NCBI GenBank assembly: GCA_025716815.1
Contig: JAIXMN010000017.1
Location: forward strand, 186,001-250,000
Source: Dichotomocladium elegans
Taxonomy: Eukaryota > Mucoromycota > Mucoromycetes > Mucorales > Lichtheimiaceae
Direction of reading: 5' to 3'
DNA: 64,000 nucleotides
Both the position numbers and the translations under genes were made by a program. This document shows, piece by piece, positions 55,759 to 64,000 of this stretch (the stretch's first letter is position 1; each line of letters opens with the position of its first letter). Under the pieces are notes generated by a model. That model saw nothing but the letters and a program-made list of their open reading frames with translations. It ran no database searches and was not told the origin of the DNA.

Positions 55759-55928
55759 GACGTGTAGGATTAGAGAAGAAAAGAAGAGAGAGAGAAAAGA
55801 GAAACAAAGAAAAGCGAGGGAGCGAATACCGCAAATTTCTGCAACCCATCACCCTTGGCACGAAGGCTGGCCGATCTTGGACAAACGCATGTGATCAGAT
55901 ACAACCCCCTTCACTGTCCCAATCTTTG
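55759..55928. other. promoter side of the mannosyltransferase gene
   Basis: GA-rich leader (AGAAGAAAAGAAGAGAGAGAGAAAAGAG on the plus strand) upstream of the mannosyltransferase start. No gene. Confidence 0.45.
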
Positions 55929-56303
55929 TTATTGTGCAGAACGCCAATCCAAACATCTAAGCTTTGTATTAGCCATAGGAAATGAGCATCGCACAACATA
56001 TGTGGATCGATAGGGTATACGGTCCAGTAGTATAATATCCAAAAAATGGGTTGACCAAAAGGTATGCAGAATTCCTTCCTTCTTGACGCTTGGCAAAAGA
56101 GGCGTGGTGAGCTGATATTTCAAAGAATGGATAACCCATTCTCTGAATGATTCCTTCGACAATTGAATATACTCATCACGAAGAGCAGAGTGTTGTTGGA
56201 AGCACACACACACAGCAGCAGCATGTATGTCTTTTCTAGTCATCGGTAGAAAGACAAACATGGGTTTCGGGTTATTATGGCAGGTACCATCAATGATAAC
56301 CAT
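55929..56303 (-). CDS. unrecognised open frame, 124 aa
   Basis: ATG at 56303: MVIIDGTCHNNPKPMFVFLP, then AVCVCFQQHSALRDEYIQLS, KESFREWVIHSLKYQLTTPL, HTFWSTHFLDIILLDRIPYR and FPMANTKLRCLDWRSAQ. Protein-like composition, no low complexity, stop at 55929. No family recognised. A CA repeat (ACACACACAC) runs through it as coding sequence, which slightly lowers confidence. It could be an exon of a longer gene. Confidence 0.3.
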   Translation of the reverse strand: MVIIDGTCHNNPKPMFVFLPMTRKDIHAAAVCVCFQQHSALRDEYIQLSKESFREWVIHSLKYQLTTPLLPSVKKEGILHTFWSTHFLDIILLDRIPYRSTYVVRCSFPMANTKLRCLDWRSAQ

Positions 56304-56658
56304 CACACGTCAATTTGAATTATGTCAGCTGCGGGGGAACCGGATATTGATGAAGGTATAAATTTTCCCCCCAGATCGGGAAAGTAACGCAGCTTACGCC
56401 ACTTGGAGTTTACAGTAACTCCCTGCACCCTCCCAGTCCAAATAAAGGTGGATATATATCATCCGAAGAAAAACTACATCTGAAGACTGTCTTCTGCTCC
56501 GTTTCACTCCACGGCACATCCACATTGATCATAACCCTTTGTTTCTGTTAGATATATATGTGTGTATATATATATTTCCTATTAGGGCTCTGAAGAGAAA
56601 GCTTGTATAGGACGGGGGTAGTTGGTTTTTAGGGAATTTCTACATGGATTTCATATAC
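56304..56658. other. intergenic, no gene recognised
   Basis: AT-rich, with TATATATATATA near 56560. It lies just downstream of the trehalose synthase stop on the minus strand. Confidence 0.4.
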
Positions 56659-59382
56659 TCAGGGCGAATAGTGATATTTTTCCTTCCAGAGGTCGCACAC
56701 CTTGCTCTCGTTGCCCATGCCCGAGTTGCGTTCGTGCGTAGCGTCTTCGTCTAGCAGACCGTCGCTTGTACTAGCGAGTCCGACCTCGTTTGTCATCTCA
56801 AGGAACAGGTGGAGCCAAGACATCGAATTCCAGATAGTGAAGAACTCCTCTGTCACAGACTCCTTGGCCTGTGCGCTCATGGTGCTGCGGAGCTCGGAAT
56901 CGGTCACGAGAGAGTAGAGACGGTCGGCAACGGCCTCGACGTCGCCAATCGGGACCAGAAAACCAGCTTCATCGGCCTTGATCTGGAGCGGGATACCGCC
57001 AGCTTGGTACGCGACCACGGGAACACCTGATGTTTGCATGACCCTTCCATCAGCCCAACACAAGGTTCTTTTCTTGGCACCCTCTTATCTATATACCAAC
57101 CTTGGTGAAGTGCCTCCGTGACCTTGACTTCGAATCCTTCGCGGTGCGACAATTGGAGGGCAACGGTGGCATTGCTGATAATCAAATCAAGCAGCTGATC
57201 CGAGGGCGGTAGGCGCGCAGCGATAATATCGAGTGTGATTGCCGCAAATTCAGGCTTCTCAAGGGTCTGGTGAGTCTGTTCGTAAATGATCGTGCCATCA
57301 GGGTCGTCGATACTGCCATGACCACCTAATAATACAGACCAGTTAGCGATAGAAGGCGAATGGGAGGGGGGTGGGAAGACTCTCGTCGTTGTCTTCTCCT
57401 TTCCCCATCCATCCATTCTCTCTCCCACTCGGCTGGGCTCCCCTCACTCCTCGTTCGGCACTTACAGATAACCAATTGAGGGGTATTAAAGTCATCCACG
57501 CCTTCAGCCGCAAGTCGCTCACGCAAAAGGCGATATGATTCAAGGACATCAGGGATACCTTTTAAGATACGAAACGCAAATGAGATGTACTGAATCAACC
57601 GAGCAAGGGGGAGTTTGCAGTTCCTTACCCTTGGAGGGGTCGAAACGTGCGACCTGGACGATGTATGGGCGGGACCAGTCCACTTCGTTCGCACCCTGGT
57701 CAATGCACACGCGGTTGAATACGGACTGATAGTAGTCGGTGCACCAGCGATCAAGAGGCTTGTTGAGACCGTCGAGGGGGTCGGTGGCGGCGGGCAACAA
57801 CACAACGTTCTTGCGAGGGACGACGTCTGGAATGAAGTTGTTGATTGGGTGAGCGATAAAGATGTCGGCATGCTGGATGAACTGCCACAGGAAGCTTCAG
57901 ATGAAACAAGTATTCAGTGGGTTGCCCTCTATTACGCGCCAAAGCATATGTTTGTTTCTTACTTCCAAGTCTCAGCCTGCGGACCATCGGGATCATCTCG
58001 TATCAGGTCAGCACGAATCTCAATATGGGAACGGAAGATGATACGGGTCTTGGGAGAATGCTTCTTGATATGAGGAATAATGCCGACCACTGCGGGTAAA
58101 AAAAAACACATCATCGATAAATATAGATTCTTTCTCCGACGCACACAACAAATGAAACCTTACCTTGAGGATCGTCAATGACAATAACGTCCGAGGTCTC
58201 TATTGGGCCATTTTCGCCAAGCCAGAAGCGCTCGACGTTCTCGTTCGACCAGTCGATGAAAAGTTGCTTATCATATTCGGTCAGACGCACATCGGGTGGT
58301 GCTACACCCTGCAGCACGTTATGAAACTTGCGCTTTGTGATGTCAAACACCTCGGGCTTGGGCCGTGCAACATACCCTACCAGCAGAGCGGTCAGTTTCC
58401 CCCATGCCTCGACCTGTCTCCTGAAAGTATCACAAACTTACAGTGCACGTCCACTCCCATCAGGCGATAAAGACGAATTAAAGCGTGTCGCATCAAAGCC
58501 ACTATAGACGTAAGGCGGGCATTGCAGTTAGTGGATGTGTTCCAGCATATCCGGATAAGGGGCGAATCGCACCTCCTCCGCCTTGTGGGGTCGAGTTAAA
58601 GAAGGAGACATGCAACTTGCGCTCCTTGTATTCATTGACCATCTCATTCAACACACGCCAGGTTTCGGCATTGACTGTCTTCTCATAGTCGGACAACTCG
58701 CACATGTGAATCATGCCATTGAAATCGACTAAAATAAGAAGAAGCGATGTGAATACCTCAGCAACATTGGGTTTCCCCCTTCGGAGCATCGTTCCTTTTA
58801 CCTTCGACCTCGTGTCGATAGCCCACGCAAACACGCGGAATGTTACCGGGGAACTGAGGAGACATCCTATAATAGAATCCATGAGCGATCGATACGATGA
58901 GGGATTTTGGTTACGTACCACATGACTGCCTTGCGGACCGCAGCACTGGCCCGTTCATCCGCTGTCTGACCGTGGGTATGGGCGTGGATCGGGATAGCAT
59001 CGAGCTCGCGCCAGAACATGCTTCCGGCGCTCTGCTCAAGCTTGCTTGGGCTCTCGACGGATAAGGAGTCAGCCACATCGCTGGAGATGGCGATGATATG
59101 GATCTTGTAGTGCTGTGCAAAGGAGAATCGCTTGATGATATCCACTAACGTGCGCAGACCTTCGTTAATGGCCTCCTCCTTGGACTCGGTGTTCGTGATC
59201 GCAAATTCGCCCGAATAATAATCAGAGGTATAGGTTCCATCGTGGACGGAAATGGCGTATTTAGCTTTTTGTTCCTCTTCCTGGATCTCGACGTCTAGGC
59301 CAAGATAGACGCCCTGAGGGACATGGTATTGGGAGAAGCGACGTCTCGTGGGGATGACAGGTACTTCGGGATTCGGAGGCAT
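56659..59382 (-). CDS. trehalose synthase/phosphorylase (CCG-9 type, GT4)
   Basis: Fungal trehalose-forming glycosyltransferase of the GT4 family (CCG-9/TPase group). ATG at 59382 (MPPNPEVPVIPTRRRFSQYH). Motifs in order: VPQGVYLGLDVEIQEEEQKA, KYAISVHDGTYTSDYYSGEF, MIHMCELSDYEKTVNAETWR, HVSFFNSTPQGGG, ALMRHALIRLYRLMGVDVHW, YVARPKPEVFDITKRKFHNV, ALQG-like VIVIDDPQ, VVGIIPHIKKHSPKTRIIFR, SHIEIRADLIRDDPDGPQAE, ADIFIAHPINNFIPDVVPRK, LPAATDPLDGLNKPLDRWCT, VDWSRPYIVQVARFDPSKGI, GHGSIDDPDG, ATVALQLSHREGFEVKVTEA (GT4 E-x7-E region), GVPVVAYQAGGIPLQIKADE. About nine introns. The tail ends KVCDLWKEKYHYSP. The protein forms or cleaves trehalose, a stress and storage sugar. The same frame stays open upstream to 59697; I kept the ATG that gives the family's usual start. 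Confidence 0.92.
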
Positions 59383-62119
59383 GAGCGTATGTGTTTGTAA
59401 AGTACGAAAAAAAACGTATCCTATCTGTGCTGTCGTTTCTGAAACCCTGGCTTTTATACCTTTTGCCACAATGGTTTTTCCCAACACATTACTAGATTGG
59501 AAACCGCCTGTGCTAAAACCAGACCTTCCCTTTTGCGGGAGCAGCAACAGGGTGTGTGCCTGGTGCCCATCCCCCGCCAGCCCACAGCACCGAATCCCCA
59601 ACTTGTTCAGCTGCCCCACTGTGCTCTCGAAAGAAAAGGGCGTGCCTTGATGCACACTGTAACAGATGTCAGACGATTTTGTGTCCGCCTTCGTCATCAG
59701 CGGGCCCGTCGGACTGGGCCTATTATCTGTCGTTTTTCTTTCACATGGCTTTCAATCACCTGTCACACACACACACATCAAGTCCTTTCACTTCTACCAT
59801 GGCCTCGTCTTGCAGAAACGTCCCCATTCTTGGTTGGCATGGTGTTATGATGTCGGGCTTGTACGTTTTCTGTGATTGAAATCCCACAGCTATTCTGCAA
59901 AGAATTTACGTCAGTGCGCATTCCCCGCAAAATCCCGACCGCCCCGAAGGAGGTACGAGTTTTCGGATAAATGAAAAAAAGATAGGTAGCAAGCATTAGC
60001 TGTTGTCAAAAGAGTTTACAGATACGCCGTCGCGTTGTATGGTGGGAACGAAAAGACGGGACCGCGGCAACTCCATATGTCATGGAAATGGATGGCCTGG
60101 GTCCAAACGGGTATCACTCAAACCAAAAATTCTGACATTTTTTTTAGTAAGTGGTGCGATTGCTCTCTGTCAGACCGCAAATACTTGGTGGCGATCTCGC
60201 CTATCAAAACACGTGAGTAAGCTACGTGTCTCGCGCGTGTGGTTACTTTCCGTTCCATGGTCTACCTTTCTGCTATTTCAATGTCGGGCGGGAAGGGCGT
60301 TTGGAGCCACAGACCGATCGACCTGTCCTCGTATGCCCGTTCTAGTGTGCTTCACTCTTATAATTACCACGCTTTTTTTCTTTTACGTCGTCCAAGGAAA
60401 CAATTCTCAGTTATCGAACGATCAGATCTGATTCTGTATGCTTGAAGTTTAAAAAAAAAAGAATCGGGGAGGGGGGCGCGCGACCATGAGTTTTTTTGCC
60501 AAACGGCCTAGCTACTCCCAAGCAGCAGCCATCATTAATTAATGCACTATTCCCTGTGATACGTAGAGGCACGGGTACTCTTCCATCCAAACGTGGTTCG
60601 GAAGAGCTTAGCGTCCATGGTCTCCTAAGATAATGAACGACTCTGATTGCTAATTTCAACCCATTATCTACCAGCAAGACTATCTGCATCTCATAAAAGT
60701 AAAGCGCTTCGTTGTCCGTGTGGATACACTCTTCTTCCCAATTCTGAAGCCGTGCTTGTCCTCCAGAATGCGGCATTACGCGGAAAAAAAAAGAGGGGTA
60801 ACTGTACAGAAAAGCTCAAGAAATCCAGCTCAGCTTTAATTAGTTATGCCTTCTGTACGAAGACGGACAGGGCCATGATTCAGTAGCGATGTGTGCTGTT
60901 GTGATCCATCGAACAGGGGGGGGTTGGAGAGATCTGACCATGATGAAGTATGTTGCGCTCTCCCTAACCTATTTATTATATCACGCAGTATACTTGCAGT
61001 GTCGGTGTGAAGCTGGCTACTAAGCGTATATACATATATATTTTAAGGAATGTAAGGAAACGAGATCCAACAGCGCACTCTGGGAAAATAAGGTTGAGAG
61101 AATTTAGTGCAAGAGACACCAGTTCATTTAGCGCAGAAAGGTGGTACAGCATATTGCTAAGTTTAAAATGCAGGCGTCTTTCACATATACTTATTGGTAA
61201 GCATTATGCGTCAAATCTCGCAAAGATGCTTCATCAACTTTTGGAGAATGAATGCAATGCGTCACTGGAATAGACTCGACTGATCTATACAGCCATTGCG
61301 AAGCGAAGAACGACGAGACCCAAGCATTCCTTTCCGGATGTGTAAAGAAACGAAAAACACTTGGCATTCAACCTGACGTCGTTTGCAGCGAACACGATCT
61401 GTAGATGTACTATCCATTCACCAGAACAACATAAAGAGGCCTCTATTTTGTTTTTCTCGGCCGGCTTAACGGCTTATGGGGAGCATCACTCTGTATTTTC
61501 CTGAACTCCTGACTCAATATATCAATTTCTACCTGTGTTAAAAATGCATATTCTTTTGTCTTGACCCAAGGAAAGGCGATCCTTCTTCTCAAAGATCTTG
61601 AATCAATGACCCTGTCGAGAGTACGTCTCCAATTCTCGCCCAATTACGCACCACATGGCTTGATCTTGATCATTCGTTTTGCATGCGAAGATGGCGGCAA
61701 ATCGGGTATCAAATCAACTGTAGCACAAATCTTGGCATCTCTTGTAATACCTTATAAGAATACCATTAACGTATGCTTGTCTTTATTTTCAGAGCTGCAC
61801 CAAGAATCACAAATAATCATCATTCACCCTTGTTCGAACGTGATAAGTTTCGGCCGTCATCGAGGATTATAAAGCGGTTTCGTCTAAGAAATGTCTTAAG
61901 CTCCCATACAGAACTTATAGCACCACATCCTCGCTGGGAAGGGAGTGGTAATAATATGAGGCAATCCAGATGCCAATGGTATTAGGTATTATTGAGGATA
62001 GTCGCTGCATTTCGAGTGCATTGATGAGAACCCTTCAGCAGTTTAGGATGATGCACACCTTATCCAAAATAGAAATTGCGTTTTATCCAGAAATCTTTAC
62101 GTATGATGAATCATTTATA
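59383..62119. other. repeat-like stretch, no gene recognised
   Basis: Promoter of the trehalose synthase gene and then about 2.5 kb without a recognisable gene. Short protein-like pieces, such as YAVALYGGNEKTGPRQLHMS (plus, about 60030-60090) and LTQVEIDILSQEFRKIQSDA (minus, about 61445-61535), lack a start or clear exon structure. Interrupted frames suggest degraded elements. Confidence 0.4.
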
Positions 62120-62480
62120 CCGCCTTTCTCTTTATGCGAATCTAACGCCTACTTGCCCTTTGTAGATCGACCAATCGCGCCCAATGCTTGATAAACCATG
62201 CAGGAGAGGTCAACAAGGTTACCGGACCCCTCGCTGTGGCCGCGCCATTTGGCTGCCTTCGGGCCGGGCGTTCCCCTTTTTTTTATGCTGTCATCTGCCG
62301 TGTTCCCGCGCTCACCCGGCATAAGAGCTGATGATCCGCCTTTCGCTTGCTTCACGCCCGCCCTCTCCCCAGCGTGTCCCAGCCGTTGCTGTTGGCGTTC
62401 CCTGTCCTTGCTCCTGGAGCACCACCGATCGCCTGCCATGGTTATCGCCATGTCCTCATTTGGATACGCCCGGTGTGAAC
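62120..62480 (+). repeat. dispersed repeat copy 2
   Basis: Matches the copy at 14160-14404: GAATCTAACGCC, CCCTTTGTAG, GATCGACCAATCGCGCCC, then CTTGATAAACCATGCAGGAGAGGTCAACAAGG and a GC-rich tract. Here the peptide after the acceptor-like AG reads RPIAPNA and, in the next frame, LDKPCRRGQQG. More GC-rich than its surroundings. Related to the copy at 62870-63130. Confidence 0.55.
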
Positions 62481-62869
62481 CAGGTTGGTGAGCAAGTCGA
62501 ATTGTAATCACAAGAATTGGCTTAGCACACGCGTTTCTTTGAAGTGAGCATAAATGATGTGAACACATGTAATCTACCAAAAAAAGCCATTTGGACGGTA
62601 GCTACCGTTTTGTGGCAACTCAGAAAGCTCCCGCTTGCGCTACAACCCTTCTGTTGTGCATCCCCTGGGGGTTAGAAGAGGTTTATTGTGGGAGATCATA
62701 CAACAGATCCGTACTTGATATGAATGTTTGGCAACATTTTAAAAATGTTACACGTCCTCTTTCTACTCCGTTTTCCAAAATTGAAGTCGCAGGATCACAA
62801 AATAGAAGTCGGGTTTTGACCAACAACTGTATCCCGACCCTCTCTTCCATGGTCTTATCCAGTATGATC

Positions 62870-63130
62870 ACTATAATACTAAATTCTTTTATTGCAATCT
62901 AACATCCACTGTTCCTTGTAGATTAACCAATTGTACCAGTACTTGATGAGCCATGGAAGAGGGGAAATCCTGGATACTCTTCCGCTCCTTTTGGTCCGTT
63001 TCGCTCCCGCCTCTGGTCCCACTCCATTCCTTTTCGCCGCCGCCACTGGTCTCGTCCCCTGTCGCTGCTGGCCTTCTCCACATCTTCCGTCCTGGTTATC
63101 GCTAGGACGCCCATACTACTCTTCGGAGGT
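62870..63130 (+). repeat. dispersed repeat copy 3
   Basis: Again TGCAATCTAACATCC, then CCTTGTAG, then ATTAACCAATTGTACCAGTA and CTTGATGAGCCATGGAAGAGG. The frame reads PIVPVLDEPWKRG after the acceptor-like AG, allowing for one base, and is followed by a Ser/Arg/Pro-rich part (SAPFGPFRSRLWSHSIPFRR) that ends at a GGTAAGTT donor-like site (about 63129). This is the best preserved of the three. Confidence 0.55.
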
Positions 63131-63432
63131 AAGTTAACGGGTATGGAGAAGAGATAGTGTTTTTTGTTGTCTAACATGTTTCAATCCGCGGATCCGAATC
63201 GTTTTTCCTATTGATACAACAACTTTATACGATTCTATGCGTACTTTTTTCCCCCTATAGTACGCACCTCAAAAGAAAAAGTCGTCACTGCCACATTGGA
63301 TTCGTACTTTGCGGCGAAGAGCATCTATTGATCAAATTGATGTGCTATTTTACGGCGTGAATAAGCTTACTACAACACATAGCCGTTCCTGGTTCCTATA
63401 TTTCTAACCTTTCAGTTTGTAGCAACCCGTCT
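63131..63432. other. unrecognised spacer
   Basis: AT-rich, no gene seen. It could be an intron between copy 3 of the repeat and the frame that follows. Confidence 0.35.
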
Positions 63433-63759
63433 GTGGACTCACAATCGCATATTTACAAACATTATGAGCAAAACACTGAATGCGACGAGATTGAGATAAA
63501 GAAGGCGGCATTGCATAACAATCCCGCCGTTACTTCAAATGCAAGCGGAAACAGTAAGGGTAGCGACTGGGATTTGCTAAGCTATAACGCTGATAACAAT
63601 ACTGAGGGTATTGACGTTACTCCTAATGTGCTTGCTGATTGTGATCTTCCACCTTCTGCTTCTGCTGCAACAATGATTGCACTCGACTCCTTTTATGCTA
63701 TGGACGAAAGAAGAGTAGCATACACATTACTCTATTCATCGCGTGAATGCTTCCTCTAA
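63433..63759 (+). CDS. unrecognised open frame, about 108 codons
   Basis: MDSQSHIYKHYEQNTECDEI-type start (the frame stays open upstream to about 63420), then ALHNNPAVTSNASGNSKGSD and NNTEGIDVTPNVLADCDLPP, ending SSRECFL. Rich in Asn, Ser and Asp, without hydrophobic helices: it looks like a disordered segment of a larger protein. It lies downstream of the repeat copy 3 splice-donor-like site and could belong to the same element. Not recognised. Confidence 0.3.
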   Translation: MDSQSHIYKHYEQNTECDEIEIKKAALHNNPAVTSNASGNSKGSDWDLLSYNADNNTEGIDVTPNVLADCDLPPSASAATMIALDSFYAMDERRVAYTLLYSSRECFL

Positions 63760-63792
63760 GCTTTAATCAGACGTTTTGCATTTCAAGCTGAG

Positions 63793-64000
63793 GCAAAAAT
63801 GATGGGATGATATATACGAGATATCTCGAGAGCCAGGAAGTCGGAGAGTATCTCGGAATGACTGATTATCTCAGACATGTTGGCTATGAATGCAATCGCT
63901 GGCAAGCTGCAATGAAAAGTCGAGCATTTGTAATCGATAGTACGCGCTCGTTGTCCAGAAATCTCGTTGACCGTATCTTTTGGCTGAGATACCAGATCTG
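63793..64000 (+). CDS. partial open frame running off the window, unrecognised
   Basis: From 63793 one frame stays open to the window end and reads DGMIYTRYLESQEVGEYLGM, TDYLRHVGYECNRWQAAMKS, RAFVIDSTRSLSRNLVDRIF. Composition is protein-like. No family recognised. The start is unclear: a stop (TGA) lies just before it, so it is probably an internal exon or a fragment. Confidence 0.3.

Noticed and set aside
58867..59697. Trehalose synthase starting at 59697
   Set aside because: The frame is open upstream but begins without conserved residues and crosses the probable leader; the ATG at 59382 fits better.
1..64000. tRNA genes
   Set aside because: I looked for the T-loop consensus GTTCGANTC paired with a D-arm and found no convincing case by eye; a covariance-model scan would be decisive.
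1..64000. Secondary-metabolite or pathway gene cluster
   Set aside because: Genes are unrelated housekeeping functions on both strands with no shared pathway.

Overview
The window is nuclear DNA of a filamentous, early-diverging fungus, most likely a member of Mucoromycota. Protein genes are split by short (about 55-130 bp) introns with GTRNGT/CTAAC/AG signals, several introns start with GC instead of GT, and the gene set is fungal: a Ktr/Kre2 family mannosyltransferase, a CCG-9 type trehalose synthase, Nem1, a Yea4-like nucleotide-sugar transporter and mitochondrial biotin synthase. The phylum call is inference from gene content and transposon types; no species can be named from sequence alone.

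Layout. A casein kinase 1 gene (609-2529, minus) opens the window. From about 2.5 to 15 kb lies a transposon graveyard: an N-terminal fragment resembling Fanzor1 (eukaryotic TnpB relative; 5004-5780, plus) facing a frameshifted Tc1/mariner-type transposase (5772-7032, minus), a decayed DIRS-like retrotransposon with reverse transcriptase and tyrosine recombinase pieces (7.5-8.6 kb, minus), a 3' fragment of 18S rRNA (9683-9979), and a nested set of inverted repeats (9.5-14.85 kb) with a palindrome of about 650 bp per arm at its core. From 15.6 to 31.7 kb come ordinary genes: aldo-keto reductase, PPR protein, small secreted protein, Nem1-like phosphatase, an unclear gene at 24 kb, a CYRI/FAM49 homologue, biotin synthase and a multi-span membrane protein. 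31.7-35.8 kb is gene-poor. From 35.8 to 59.4 kb genes are dense: a 79-aa His-rich protein, a divergent CRM1/exportin-1, a small membrane protein, nuclear-encoded mitochondrial uS3, a SAC/hSac2 phosphoinositide phosphatase, ribosomal protein eL22, leucine carboxyl methyltransferase, a UAA-family transporter, the mannosyltransferase and trehalose synthase. 59.4-64 kb is again repeat-like, carrying two relatives of a repeat found at 14.2 kb and an ORF that runs off the end.

The genes do not form a pathway cluster; they are housekeeping genes on both strands. Loose functional links exist: the transporter and Ktr-type mannosyltransferase both serve glycan synthesis and sit in tandem on one strand; the SAC phosphatase and Nem1 both act on membrane lipid metabolism; PPR protein, uS3m and biotin synthase are mitochondrial. 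The most unusual items are the Fanzor-like/Tc1 pair, the nested palindrome with captured rDNA, the tyrosine at the leptomycin-B cysteine position of the CRM1-like protein, the CYRI homologue and the recurrent GC-AG introns. Exon borders are given only where reading frame and splice signals agree.
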